Shown in pieces: positions 8,304 through 16,060 of a DNA stretch of 34,355 nt. The position numbers and the translations under genes were made by a program. The DNA lies in contig JAUVHO010000024.1 in assembly GCA_030593295.1 (NCBI GenBank), positions 1 through 34,355 of the forward strand, read 5' to 3'. The notes beneath the pieces were generated by a model. It saw only the letters and a list, made by a program, of their open reading frames with translations, did no database searches and had not been told where the DNA came from. Source of the stretch: Methanomassiliicoccales archaeon. Lineage in GTDB: Archaea; Thermoplasmatota; Thermoplasmata; RBG-16-68-12; SOIM01. Each line of letters opens with the position of its first letter. Position 1 is the first letter of the stretch.

Positions 8304-8834
8304 TCATTCCGGGGGTGAGAGAACCTCATGCCCTTCAGGCATCTTGAGCTCCCGGTAGGCGTATATCATCACTATCAGGCCGAAGATCGCCAGAAGTGTT
8401 GCGAACATGGGGATGAATGTGTCATAAAGGGGGTTGCCGCAGGAGTAGCAGCCTAATAATATCGTGTCCTCTAGGGTCCCGGTTCTTATCATCCATACGT
8501 ACAACATCATCAACACAGAAAGCACGATCATGCTCAGAGAGAACGAAAAGAGGATCTTGAACCTGGTCAACCCTGGATGGAGTATCTGCCTTGCTTTCCT
8601 GCTCAGGGAGTAGTACTTCCACTTCCTGCCCTCGTCCGCCTTCCTCACCAACTGCGTCGATTCGAGTTTGGCCAGGTGTTCCTTCAGGGTGGGCTTCGAA
8701 AGTTCCAGTGCTCGGGACAGATCGGAAAGTGTCATCTTCTTCTCATCCAATGCTCTGAGAATCCTACCTCTTGCTTCCGAGGACAAAGCCTTCATGCTCT
8801 CGGTGTCCAGAGTGACTGATCCCTCTTCCTGCAT
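8304..8834 (-). CDS. Membrane-anchored ArsR-like winged-helix regulator
   Basis: 176 residues. Residues 10-85 form an ArsR-type winged helix (ALSSEARGRILRALDEKK, then LSRALELSKPTLKEHLAKLE and a basic wing). After about residue 92 come two membrane helices (about 94-117 and 138-160). The loop between them, probably outside the membrane, holds GCYSCGNP with C129 and C132. The family of DNA-binding proteins fixed in the membrane is known in archaea; using the CxxC as a redox or metal sensor is my inference. ATG at 8834 with GGAG just upstream is preferred; the open frame extends farther but without family-like sequence. A TATA-like CTTTAAATA lies just upstream. Divergent from two small membrane protein genes. 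Confidence 0.78.
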   Translation of the reverse strand: MQEEGSVTLDTESMKALSSEARGRILRALDEKKMTLSDLSRALELSKPTLKEHLAKLESTQLVRKADEGRKWKYYSLSRKARQILHPGLTRFKILFSFSLSMIVLSVLMMLYVWMIRTGTLEDTILLGCYSCGNPLYDTFIPMFATLLAIFGLIVMIYAYRELKMPEGHEVLSPPE

Positions 8835-8855
8835 CCGTCTCCAATCTGAGTTTTG

Positions 8856-8915
8856 GATATTTAAAGGATTCTGAATTGTTAGTGGGCTGCCTAACGATTT
8901 GGCAGTTGTATAATA
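8856..8915. promoter_or_regulatory. Divergent promoter region with two short inverted repeats
   Basis: Two opposed TATA elements: CTTTAAATATC on the minus strand (8856-8866) for the regulator and TGTATAATA on the plus strand (8907-8915) for the membrane protein pair. Between them are two short inverted repeats, GTTAG/CTAAC (8878-8882 with 8891-8895) and CTGCC/GGCAG (8887-8891 with 8901-8905). They are only 5-bp arms, so operator function is tentative. Confidence 0.4.
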
Positions 8916-8938
8916 TCCAGTGCACGATAATGTACGAT

Positions 8939-9346
8939 ATGTCAGAATATCTGATTGAATCACAGCCTGTAGAAGAGGAATCTCGCAAGGTTTCAAGACG
9001 ATCTAGACATGTGGTTGTTCTTGCTGGCAAGTCACCTAGCATCCCCATCCAATTCTTCACAATTTGCCTTGTTGGAATCCTTCTGATCATGAGCGGTTTC
9101 CTCGCGATTGCCTGGGCTTCTTCTATAGATGATTACGATAAATATGAGTTCATAGAGGACTTGACAGGATGGGGGTGGATTCTCACCCAACTCGGTGGAT
9201 GGTCTCTGGCACTTGGATTGTTGAGCGCAGGATTCTTGGCCCGTGATATCAGCCAGAACACACGTATGGGTCTCATTGTTTCCTCCTCCCTAATCTTGGG
9301 GTTGTTGCTCCTCAGATTAACTCTTTCCACATCTCGTTTCGGGTAG
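8939..9346 (+). CDS. Small multi-pass membrane protein, unknown function
   Basis: 135 residues with a hydrophilic, basic N-terminus (about 1-35) and three membrane helices: FFTICLVGILLIMSGFLAIA, then a segment around LGGWSLALGLLSAGFL, then LIVSSSLILGLLLLRLTL. I recognise no family. Start at 8939 (ATG) is chosen because a plus-strand TATA box at 8907-8915 would put the transcript start almost on it, making it leaderless; ATG at 8930 in the same frame is possible. Followed after seven bases by another membrane protein gene, and divergent from the membrane-anchored regulator, so these two are plausible targets of that regulator. Confidence 0.6.
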   Translation: MSEYLIESQPVEEESRKVSRRSRHVVVLAGKSPSIPIQFFTICLVGILLIMSGFLAIAWASSIDDYDKYEFIEDLTGWGWILTQLGGWSLALGLLSAGFLARDISQNTRMGLIVSSSLILGLLLLRLTLSTSRFG

Positions 9347-9353
9347 GATATCC

Positions 9354-9728
9354 GTGCCCTCAATTCACAGATTGTTGAAGAGCAAGGTCAATCCATTGCT
9401 ACCAGTCGCTCTCGCCATCTCTGTCCTCTTGGTTTCTCTCGCATACTGGGGGGACGCAAGAGAGATAACGGGCAATGCCCAATCCTCATGCGACAAATGG
9501 CGCGTCACACCTGGGGGTGGCTATCTTCCGTGGCCATGGAAGTGTGAAACATGTTTTATGGCCGCGAAACCTATGAACCCTATCGACAGCTTCTTCTGCT
9601 TTCTAGTCAAAACAAATCTCTTTATCCTTGTAGTTGGGGCACAGGTCTTTGCGAGCGCCTGGCTCGGAAGATACATTGCTCGACGAATATCTCCGTCAAG
9701 CATTCAGATGAACGATGGAAAAAGATAA
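9354..9728 (+). CDS. Small membrane protein with a cysteine-bearing loop, unknown function
   Basis: 124 residues starting with GTG at 9354, seven bases after the preceding stop, with a GGAT-type weak ribosome site. Two membrane helices (about 14-32 and 85-104) enclose a loop with C46 and the pair C64-E-T-C67, plus C82 at the edge of the second helix. No family recognised. The paired cysteines echo the CxxC in the loop of the divergent regulator, which hints at a thiol, redox or metal theme for this three-gene set, but that is only inference. Confidence 0.55.
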   Translation: MPSIHRLLKSKVNPLLPVALAISVLLVSLAYWGDAREITGNAQSSCDKWRVTPGGGYLPWPWKCETCFMAAKPMNPIDSFFCFLVKTNLFILVVGAQVFASAWLGRYIARRISPSSIQMNDGKR

Positions 9729-9742
9729 CGCCGAGGTTCGGA

Positions 9743-10387
9743 TCACTTCGGCACTTTCTCCCAATCTTCCAAGAACTTCTTCAAACCAACATCAGTAAGC
9801 GTGTGCTTCACCATCTTCTCCAAAACACCAGCAGGTACTGTCGCTATGTGGGCACCGATCATCGTTGACTCCACAACATGTACTGGATGCCTAACGCTGG
9901 CTACAATCACTTCCGACTCAAAATCATAGTTCTCTATCATCTGGACTATCTCAGAGACTACTTCCATCCCATCTCCGCCCTGGTCATCTATCCTGCCCAC
10001 GAACGGACTTATGTACGATGCCCCGGCCTTGCATGCCAGCAATGCCTGGTTGCACGAGAAAACAAGGGTTGCATTTGTCCTGATGCCTTCCGCCTTGAGA
10101 ACCTTGATGGCTTTCAGACCCTCCGGAATTATCGGGACCTTGATGACGATGTTCTTGTGGATCTTGGATATCTCCCTCGCCTCAGCTATCATCCTTTCGG
10201 CGTCTGTGGAGACAACCTCCGCACTAATGGGCCCGTCCACTATCGCGCAGATCTCCTTGACGACCTCCTCGAACTTTCTACCCTCCATCGCTATTAGCGT
10301 GGGATTTGTGGTAACACCATCGACCACTCCCCAGCCGGCCATCTCCCTGATCTTCTCAACATTCGCGGTATCAAGAAATATCTTCAT
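9743..10387 (-). CDS. tal: Transaldolase (small TalC/MipB/fructose-6-phosphate aldolase type)
   Basis: 214 residues, typical of the short archaeal/bacterial transaldolase family. Begins [13 protein letters not shown]; contains [10 protein letters not shown], the Schiff-base lysine in [11 protein letters not shown] (K83), [15 protein letters not shown] and [14 protein letters not shown]. It exchanges a dihydroxyacetone unit between sugar phosphates in the non-oxidative pentose phosphate pathway; family members with aldolase activity on fructose-6-phosphate are hard to tell apart by reading. ATG at 10387 has GGGAGGT upstream; a longer frame upstream overlaps transketolase and is rejected. Last gene of the operon with the two transketolase subunits, four bases after the previous stop. 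Confidence 0.92.
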   Translation of the reverse strand: MKIFLDTANVEKIREMAGWGVVDGVTTNPTLIAMEGRKFEEVVKEICAIVDGPISAEVVSTDAERMIAEAREISKIHKNIVIKVPIIPEGLKAIKVLKAEGIRTNATLVFSCNQALLACKAGASYISPFVGRIDDQGGDGMEVVSEIVQMIENYDFESEVIVASVRHPVHVVESTMIGAHIATVPAGVLEKMVKHTLTDVGLKKFLEDWEKVPK

Positions 10388-10391
10388 CCTT

Positions 10392-11348
10392 CTACCTCCC
10401 TTTCCTGCCAATAACGTCATGTGACGCTTCGATTATGTTCTCTGCAGTAAGGCCATACTTCTCCATCAGTTCGTCCGAAGCACCGCTCTGCCCGAACACA
10501 TCTGGAATGCCCACTCTCTTCATGGGGACGTGAGCGTTCTCCACCAGACACATCGCCACGGCGCTACCCATGCCGACGATCGAGCTGTGTTCCTCAGCGG
10601 TCACAACGCCTCCGGTCTCACGGGCAGCTTTCACAATCGTCTTGGTATCAATCGGTTTGATGGTGCTCAGGTCGATCACCCTGGCCGAGATCTTGTGCTT
10701 CTTCAGCTCTTCGGCTGCCAGTAGGCATCTGGAGACCATTATTCCGGTTCCGATCAGGCTCACGTCGCTTCCGTCTCTGAGCACTGTTGCCTTGCCGATC
10801 TTGAACTTGCCCTTGCTGTTGGTGATCGTGGGTATGTTGGCTCTCCCCATCCTGACGTATACCGGACCGATGTAGTCGGCCACTGCTTTGATTGCCCTGT
10901 ACGTTTCGGGTGCATCCGCCGGAACTATTACCGTCATATTGGGCAGGGCCCTCATCAATGCCAGGTCTTCCACTATCTGATGGGTCGCCCCGTCACCCCC
11001 GACCGTAATGCCAGCGTGTGTAGCGATGATCTTCACATTGAGCTTCGGATATGCGATGGACTGCCTGATCTGGTCGTAGACCCTTCCAGTCCCAAATGCC
11101 GCAAACGTGCTAGCGAACGCTGTCTTTCCGCATGCGGCCAGCCCTGCAGCTATGCTCATCATGTTCTGCTCCGCAATCCCCACGTTGAAATGTCTCTCAG
11201 GGAAGTCGTTTGCGAAAAGCGATGTCTTCACCGAGGACGACAGGTCCGCGCTCAACACGACTATGTCCTTACGTTTCTTACCGAGCTCCACGAGCGCCTT
11301 GGCCCAGTATTCCCTCTGGCTCTCCAGCTTGAAGTCCTTGAGGTTCAT
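10392..11348 (-). CDS. Transketolase, C-terminal subunit
   Basis: 318 residues. Carries the pyrimidine-binding and C-terminal domains of transketolase: [19 protein letters not shown] holds the conserved catalytic glutamate, followed by [18 protein letters not shown] and the aromatic/phosphate-binding region [16 protein letters not shown]. Archaea commonly split transketolase into two polypeptides, and here both are present. Its ATG overlaps the stop of the N-terminal subunit gene (11345-11348), so the subunits should be made in equal amounts. Confidence 0.94.
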   Translation of the reverse strand: MNLKDFKLESQREYWAKALVELGKKRKDIVVLSADLSSSVKTSLFANDFPERHFNVGIAEQNMMSIAAGLAACGKTAFASTFAAFGTGRVYDQIRQSIAYPKLNVKIIATHAGITVGGDGATHQIVEDLALMRALPNMTVIVPADAPETYRAIKAVADYIGPVYVRMGRANIPTITNSKGKFKIGKATVLRDGSDVSLIGTGIMVSRCLLAAEELKKHKISARVIDLSTIKPIDTKTIVKAARETGGVVTAEEHSSIVGMGSAVAMCLVENAHVPMKRVGIPDVFGQSGASDELMEKYGLTAENIIEASHDVIGRKGR

Positions 11349-12181
11349 GGCTTTCCCCCAAGTTCCTCCATTGCCAGTTCGTACTCCTCCTTGGTTGGCG
11401 CCTTACCGTGGAAGCCTACCGCACCCTCCATGTAGCTGACTCCCTTGCCCTTGACCGTGTGCGCAATTATCAGATTGGGTCTGCCTTTCACATCCTTGGA
11501 TTTCTCCAGCGCCCTCAGTATCTCCTTGAAATTGTGACCATCGATTTCGGTGACGTGCCAGCCGAAGGCCTTCCACTTGTCCGCCAAGGGCTCGACGGAC
11601 ATGATATGTGCCGTCGGACCGTCCAGCTGGAGCATGTTCCTGTCCACTATCGCTGTGAGGTTGTCAACATGGAAATGAGACGCGGCCATCGCGGCCTCCC
11701 AGGTCTGCCCGCAGTCCAGTTCACCGTCGCCGATCATGACGTATACGTGGTACAGTTTCCTGTCGAGTCTTGCGGCCAAAGCCATGCCCACTCCCATAGA
11801 AAGGCCCTGCCCCTCTGAACCGGTGGATGCCTCAACTCCCGGGCAAGCTCTCATATCAGGATGCCCCTGGAGCCTGCTGCCAAGTTTCCTCAGAGTGTCC
11901 AGTTCTTCGACAGGGATGTAACCCTTCTCAGCCAATGTGGCGTACCAAGTCGGACAACCGTGCCCCTTGCTGAGTATGAACCTGTCCCTGTTGGGCCAAT
12001 CGGGTTTCTTGGGGTCAATGTTCATCACGTGAAAATACAGAGCAACGATGACCTCTACGGCGGAGAGAGAGCCACCTGGATGACCCGAACCAGCGAGGTA
12101 GATCATTCGGACGACGTGTTGCCTTATGAGATTCGCTTTTCTTTCCAGTTTGCTGATGAGCCTCTTGTCGTAGACGGCCAT
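11345..12181 (-). CDS. Transketolase, N-terminal subunit
   Basis: 278 residues. Holds the thiamine diphosphate domain: GSGHPGGSLSAVE near the start, then the GDGELDCGQTWEAA...DRN motif (G-D-G to N about 28 residues on) that binds the cofactor and metal. ATG at 12181 follows a strong GGAGGGGAGG seven bases upstream. First gene of the three-gene transketolase/transaldolase operon, divergent from the epimerase gene; a minus-strand TATA-like element lies at about 12230-12246. Confidence 0.94.
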   Translation of the reverse strand: MAVYDKRLISKLERKANLIRQHVVRMIYLAGSGHPGGSLSAVEVIVALYFHVMNIDPKKPDWPNRDRFILSKGHGCPTWYATLAEKGYIPVEELDTLRKLGSRLQGHPDMRACPGVEASTGSEGQGLSMGVGMALAARLDRKLYHVYVMIGDGELDCGQTWEAAMAASHFHVDNLTAIVDRNMLQLDGPTAHIMSVEPLADKWKAFGWHVTEIDGHNFKEILRALEKSKDVKGRPNLIIAHTVKGKGVSYMEGAVGFHGKAPTKEEYELAMEELGGKP

Positions 12182-12229
12182 GGAAATGCCTCCCCTCCGG
12201 CCCAATTCAATAACGGCTGAGGTAATGTT

Positions 12230-12270
12230 CTTAAACTAATTAAAGGTTGCAAATCGAAAATGACTTTATA
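12230..12270. promoter_or_regulatory. Divergent promoters of the transketolase operon and rpe
   Basis: Plus strand: GACTTTATA (12262-12270) is centred about 26 bases before the epimerase ATG at 12293, predicting a leaderless message. Minus strand: CTTTAATTAGTTTAAG (about 12230-12245) fits a promoter for the transketolase operon, which in contrast has a Shine-Dalgarno-led start. Confidence 0.5.
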
Positions 12271-12292
12271 CGGCGGTCGCATTTTGGACACG

Positions 12293-12946
12293 ATGATTAG
12301 AGTAGCACCATCCATACTATCCGCGGACTTCAGCAAGCTCGGTGAAGAGATAAAGGCCATCGAGGACGGCGGGGCAGACCTCGTTCATATCGATGTCATG
12401 GACGGCAATTTCGTCCCCAACATTACCATCGGACCCGTAGTAGTAGAGAGCATCAGACCGCTGACCAAGATGCCGTTCGACGTTCATCTGATGGTCCGCA
12501 AACCGCAGGACTATGTGGAGGATTTCGTCAATGCTGGCGCCGACATTCTGACCGTTCATGTGGAGTCCGATCACCACCCTCACGAGACCATCAAGCACAT
12601 ACATGATCTTGGGAAGCAGGCTGGAATGGTGTTGAATCCCGGCACGCCTCTCTCTGTTGCTGAAGGTTTCATCAGCGAGATCGAGATGATTCTGATAATG
12701 ACGGTGAATCCCGGTTTCGGTGGACAGAGCTTCATGCCGGAAGTTGTCCCAAAGATAGCGAAGGCGAAGGAGTTCATCGAGAAGGAAGGTCTTTCGGTGG
12801 ACTTGGAAGTGGACGGGGGAATAACATCGGAGAACGCCAACGAGGTCGCCTGCGCCGGGGGGAATATCTTGGTTGCAGGTTCTTTTGTTTTCAGAGGAAA
12901 TCCGAAGGAGAGGATAGCGCGTCTGAAGGACGCCTGCTCAGAATAG
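12293..12946 (+). CDS. rpe: Ribulose-phosphate 3-epimerase
   Basis: 217 residues, the normal size of this TIM-barrel enzyme, which interconverts ribulose-5-phosphate and xylulose-5-phosphate. All hallmarks are there: APSILSADF, HIDVMDGNFVPNITIGP, FDVHLMV, MTVNPGFGGQSF and VDGGI. The metal-binding His and Asp pairs lie in these motifs. ATG at 12293 is chosen over an in-frame upstream ATG at 12260 because the TATA box lies on that upstream stretch. Together with the divergent transketolase and transaldolase genes it gives the non-oxidative pentose phosphate branch except for ribose-5-phosphate isomerase. Confidence 0.95.
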   Translation: MIRVAPSILSADFSKLGEEIKAIEDGGADLVHIDVMDGNFVPNITIGPVVVESIRPLTKMPFDVHLMVRKPQDYVEDFVNAGADILTVHVESDHHPHETIKHIHDLGKQAGMVLNPGTPLSVAEGFISEIEMILIMTVNPGFGGQSFMPEVVPKIAKAKEFIEKEGLSVDLEVDGGITSENANEVACAGGNILVAGSFVFRGNPKERIARLKDACSE

Positions 12947-12962
12947 AATCGATACCCTTATT

Positions 12963-13160
12963 ATGCTGAAGTTCTCTCACAAGGGTCGCATGGAAAGACG
13001 CGGCGAGTTGCTGTTGTTCGTCATAATCACGTTCCTGATACCTGCGTTGCTGGTAATGGTGGACGTGTTCCTGATAACCGACATTATCTTGACGGTCTTC
13101 GCCTTCGTATGGATGGGCTTTTGCCTGATAGTTCTGACTCCCACCGTTAGAGGGGATTAG
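12963..13160 (+). CDS. Small two-helix membrane protein
   Basis: 65 residues with a basic N-terminus and two hydrophobic helices (about 17-37 and 40-60) that end in TPTVRGD. It starts 16 bases after rpe and is likely read through from it. No Shine-Dalgarno is visible and no family is recognised; ATG at 12990 is an alternative start. Kept because its hydrophobicity pattern is protein-like and its position is tight between genes. Confidence 0.5.
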   Translation: MLKFSHKGRMERRGELLLFVIITFLIPALLVMVDVFLITDIILTVFAFVWMGFCLIVLTPTVRGD

Positions 13161-13166
13161 ACAGGG

Positions 13167-13970
13167 TCACAGTCCAAGCATTTTCTTCATCATCAGTGCA
13201 TCGTCGTCCTTTGCCTTCGTCTCAAGAATCAGCACTATGTCGTACTTCTTCTCCTTGAATACCGATAATCCGGGATCATAGTCTGGTTCCCCCTTTCCCA
13301 GATCCAGATGCTCTATCTCCCCTTTGTCGCCGTACTTGATGCAGCTGAGATGGCAGTGCATGATATCGTTGTCCAATTCCTCGTATTTGGAGAACACATA
13401 TTCGAAGTCCTCTTTCTTCGTCAGCCCTCCACCAAGTCTTGCGTGATGATGGGCCCAATCGACCACAGGGATCGTACCTTCGACATCCTTGCACATCTCC
13501 ACGACGTCCTCTATGGTCCCCCAAGCGCTCTTCTTGCCCGTCACTTCCAGTCCCAACAGAACGTTCCAGTCCTCTTTCTGGATTCTCCTGAGCATATGCT
13601 TGAGCTGTCTCTTGATGTTTCTCTCCACCACTTCCTTCTTCATGCCGTGGTAGAAACCAGGGTGGAAGGCGATGATCGGTGCTTCCATGATGTCGCATAG
13701 CTCCGCGACCTTGTATATCCAGATCCGGCTCTTCTTCACTGCCTCCTTGGTTTTCGAGTTTAGGTTGATGTAGTAGGGAGCATGGGCCGAGAGCCTGATG
13801 CCGTTCTTCTTCGCTTCTTTGCCAATTATCTCAGCAGTCTCCGGTTTCATATTCACGTGGTAAACGAACTCGACCTCCATGGCGTTGAGCCCTCTTTCTT
13901 TGAGGATGCTCATACTCTCTCGGGTCGATTTGGCTCCTAGAGGTATGCCTGCTGGGCCGAGGTAGATCAT
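13167..13970 (-). CDS. Endonuclease IV-like TIM-barrel protein (AP endonuclease family 2)
   Basis: 267 residues. The metal-centre motifs of endonuclease IV are in order: LSAHAPYYINL, FHPGFYHG, LGLEVTGK, PVVDWAHHHAR, HCHLSCI and a late LILETK glutamate. This suggests a three-metal site acting on abasic sites in DNA, although many proteins of this xylose-isomerase-like superfamily have other substrates. Start at MIYLGPAGIPLG (13970) is preferred because GGAG lies upstream and the family usually starts there; an in-frame ATG at 13997 would add nine residues. Convergent with the small membrane protein, six bases apart. Confidence 0.85.
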   Translation of the reverse strand: MIYLGPAGIPLGAKSTRESMSILKERGLNAMEVEFVYHVNMKPETAEIIGKEAKKNGIRLSAHAPYYINLNSKTKEAVKKSRIWIYKVAELCDIMEAPIIAFHPGFYHGMKKEVVERNIKRQLKHMLRRIQKEDWNVLLGLEVTGKKSAWGTIEDVVEMCKDVEGTIPVVDWAHHHARLGGGLTKKEDFEYVFSKYEELDNDIMHCHLSCIKYGDKGEIEHLDLGKGEPDYDPGLSVFKEKKYDIVLILETKAKDDDALMMKKMLGL

Positions 13971-14122
13971 CGGAATCACAACTCCTGAAATGTGCATAAA
14001 CCTTTGCTTCGTGGGTCAGTTTTCGCAGAGCCAGATATTTGTGTCCGTATACGCCCACAAAATCCAGAGCTCCAGAGGGGCAATCTTTTTAGGATACCGA
14101 GATTCTTTCGGATAGGGGTAGA

Positions 14123-14605
14123 ATGGAGATAATCAGCATTCACGTCGAGAACCCTGAGAACCTGAACCTGGTCATCGGACAAACTCACTTCATAAAGAGC
14201 GCGGAGGACCTGTACGAAGCATTCGTCGGGGCGGCACCTTCTATGAAGTTCGGTGTGGCCTTCTGCGAGGCATCCGGTCCGTGTCTGGTCAGAGTGGAGG
14301 GGAATGAGGATTCTCTAAAGAACTTGGCGGCCAAGAACGCGATGAACATTGGAGCCGGCCACTCTTTCATAGCCTTCATGAAGGAAGGTTTTCCTCTCAA
14401 CGTCCTCAACGCGATCAAGAATGTCCCTGAGGTGTGCAACATCTTTGCGGCCACGGCCAATCCTATTGACGTCGTGGTGGCAGAGAACGAGAGGGGCAGG
14501 GGGATCATCGGGGTCATCGATGGAGAACGGTCCAAGGGCATCGAGACCGAAGAGGATGTGAAGGACAGGAAGGAGTTCCTCAGGAAGATAGGATACAAGT
14601 TGTGA
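14123..14605 (+). CDS. Adenosine-specific kinase (DUF355 family)
   Basis: 160 residues, matching the compact archaeal/bacterial adenosine-specific kinase family (PF04008) in length and order: MEIISIHVENPENLNLVIGQ at the start, FGVAFCEASGPCLVRVEGN, HSFIAFMKEGFPLNVLNAIK, and ANPIDVVVAENERGRGIIGV. The structure-defined family binds adenosine phosphates; the physiological role is poorly known. The ATG follows a GGGGT ribosome-binding-like site. It overlaps the next gene at GTGA. Confidence 0.9.
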   Translation: MEIISIHVENPENLNLVIGQTHFIKSAEDLYEAFVGAAPSMKFGVAFCEASGPCLVRVEGNEDSLKNLAAKNAMNIGAGHSFIAFMKEGFPLNVLNAIKNVPEVCNIFAATANPIDVVVAENERGRGIIGVIDGERSKGIETEEDVKDRKEFLRKIGYKL

Positions 14606-14994
14606 GCATCTTGATGGAAGTGGAAGAAACAGAAGTGCAGGAAGTATCTTCAGAGGAAGAACCCGAGTCCGGTGAACCCTTCGATGTTTCACTCGTTGCC
14701 AAAGCCTTGATTCTTTTCGGTCTATCCATACTGGTCATCTACCTTGTCCTCAGGTTCCTGGCCGTTACGACCTACGCCGATTCCATGTGGATGGCCACCT
14801 CAGTGCTCCAACCCGGGGCCTTCGAGGGCGTGATTGCCGTTGTGGTCATTTTCATCTTCTTCGGGGCTATCGCTTTTCTTATACACATACAGTTCATGAA
14901 GCTGGCCCTCATCGCCGAGGATGTGTTGGGAGCTGAAGGTGCAGAGTTCTTGTCTGAGGAAGAAGTGGCAGGGTCAGACCTGAACGGGCCATGA
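14602..14994 (+). CDS. Acidic two-helix membrane protein, unknown
   Basis: 130 residues from GTG at 14602 (overlapping the kinase stop); ATG at 14614 is an alternative. The N-terminus is very acidic (about 5-27), then two membrane helices (about 33-53 and 76-95), with an acidic C-terminal tail. No family recognised. Cotranscription with the adenosine-specific kinase is likely from the overlap. Confidence 0.6.
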   Translation: MSILMEVEETEVQEVSSEEEPESGEPFDVSLVAKALILFGLSILVIYLVLRFLAVTTYADSMWMATSVLQPGAFEGVIAVVVIFIFFGAIAFLIHIQFMKLALIAEDVLGAEGAEFLSEEEVAGSDLNGP

Positions 14995-15103
14995 TGTTTC
15001 GAACTTCGGAAACTACTACTATTATAATATTGTCGCAAGAATTGAATCATCATAACATTTTCACATTCATAATTATCAAATAATATACTGAAACGAAAAG
15101 AAT

Positions 15104-15111
15104 CTTATACA
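15104..15111 (+). promoter_or_regulatory. TATA box for the small winged-helix gene
   Basis: CTTATACA lies about 60 bases before the TTG start at 15168, giving a leader of about 35 bases that contains a strong GGAGG. The surrounding 15000-15120 is AT-rich and includes ATTAT-CAA-ATAAT (15072-15084), a weak inverted repeat. Confidence 0.4.
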
Positions 15112-15167
15112 CATCATTCATAAATCGGAGACTAAGAAAACACATTTTCCCCAACGGAGGTCCCAAC

Positions 15168-15542
15168 TTGCAGGCTACAATCCTCGAGGAGGCACAAGAA
15201 GATAATGGGTCGGTGGAGAGTTTCATATCTCCACTTGGAATAGATGTGGATGACGCCAAGATAATCAGGTTCACCTACAACAATCCAAGGTCAATGCCGA
15301 CCGTCTGCAGTATACTGGGAATCCCCATCGCGGAATGCCACAGGCGGATGAAGAAGCTTATCTTGCTGGGACTGATAAGGCGCTTTCGGGTCTCTTCCTC
15401 ACTCTCAACGTCGAACAATAGAGAAAAAGTGTTCTACTCGGCCAACACGGATAAGGTTGAGGTAATAACCGTTGACAACAAGACTCGGGTCAGCCTGAAG
15501 AAGGTTAGCGTTCCCGATGGGTCCATCTTCCAGTTCGCCTAG
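15168..15542 (+). CDS. Small winged-helix transcription factor
   Basis: 124 residues. The start is TTG, decided by GGAGG at 15156-15160 seven bases upstream. A winged helix occupies about 28-75: DAKIIRFTYNNP, VCSILGIPIAECHRRMKKL as the recognition region, and LLGLIRRFRVS leading into a wing; the rest (to residue 124) forms beta strands. It resembles ArsR/IclR-like archaeal factors but I cannot name a family or target. Stands alone, with a hairpin at the stop codon. Confidence 0.72.
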   Translation: MQATILEEAQEDNGSVESFISPLGIDVDDAKIIRFTYNNPRSMPTVCSILGIPIAECHRRMKKLILLGLIRRFRVSSSLSTSNNREKVFYSANTDKVEVITVDNKTRVSLKKVSVPDGSIFQFA

Positions 15543-15556
15543 GGCTGTCTGCCCTA
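15540..15556 (+). terminator. Possible terminator hairpin
   Basis: TAGGGC and GCCCTA form a six-bp stem around a five-base loop and begin at the stop codon of the winged-helix gene; a short ATTTT tract follows near 15567. Archaeal termination does not need hairpins, so this is only suggestive. Confidence 0.3.
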
Positions 15557-15598
15557 TCTGGATTCACATTTTGCGAATCAAGAGAGTTCATTCAATGC

Positions 15599-15976
15599 CT
15601 ACGGGCTCTCATCCTTCTGTTCTTCAGGAAATCCCTGAACGATCCCGTAGACGTTGCCATCACTGTCCTTGATATGGGCGTACCACCCTACTTCAGGGAT
15701 CTCGGTCTTGGGAACGTCAATCTCCGCTCCCAGTTCCAGTGCCTTCTGAAGGTACGGCTCAATCTCATCCACATCCACATACACATAAGGTGATTTGCCG
15801 GGTTCTACTTTCTCAGCCTTCAATATCCCTCCGCCAACCCCTTTGGGTGTTTTGTAGATCATGTATTCCTCTCCCCAAGATTCGAACTCCCATCCGAACA
15901 GTCCTGAGAGCAGGTCCTTGGTCCTTTCGAGGTCAGTGGTCGTCCATTCTATGTGACAGAATGCGTTCTTGGTCAT
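15599..15976 (-). CDS. VOC family (glyoxalase/bleomycin-resistance-like) protein
   Basis: 125 residues making one VOC domain of two beta-alpha-beta-beta-beta units: FCHIEWTTTDLERTKDLLSGLFGWEF, then YVYVDVDEIEPYLQKALELGAE and the closing KDSDGNVYGIVQ. Such proteins bind metals or small molecules; members of this shape are often annotated as glyoxalase-like, but the substrate cannot be deduced. The ATG at 15976 has GGAGGT nine bases upstream, and a TATA box with a large inverted repeat lies just before it. Confidence 0.88.
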   Translation of the reverse strand: MTKNAFCHIEWTTTDLERTKDLLSGLFGWEFESWGEEYMIYKTPKGVGGGILKAEKVEPGKSPYVYVDVDEIEPYLQKALELGAEIDVPKTEIPEVGWYAHIKDSDGNVYGIVQGFPEEQKDESP

Positions 15977-15988
15977 ATTCTACCTCCA

Positions 15989-16032
15989 ATCCCCTCATCT
16001 GATGTGCATATATATAATCTATATGAGGGGAT
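15989..16032. promoter_or_regulatory. Ten-base inverted repeats flanking the VOC gene TATA box
   Basis: ATCCCCTCAT (15989-15998) and ATGAGGGGAT (16023-16032) are perfect inverted repeats with a 24-base spacer. The spacer holds the minus-strand TATA box (ATTATATATATG, about 16008-16018). Placed like this, a dimeric or tetrameric regulator bound to both arms would block or aid TBP/TFB; the binding protein is unknown. Confidence 0.55.
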
Positions 16033-16060
16033 GTGTGAAACTACTTCCGGATATAGAAAC

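Noticed and set aside
8835-8996. 54-residue upstream extension of the membrane-anchored regulator
   Set aside because: It crosses the divergent promoter region; ATG at 8834 has GGAG and a TATA element just upstream.
15050-15274. Open frame on the minus strand opposite the small winged-helix gene
   Set aside because: AT-rich promoter region and no ribosome site; the opposite strand has a clear winged-helix gene.
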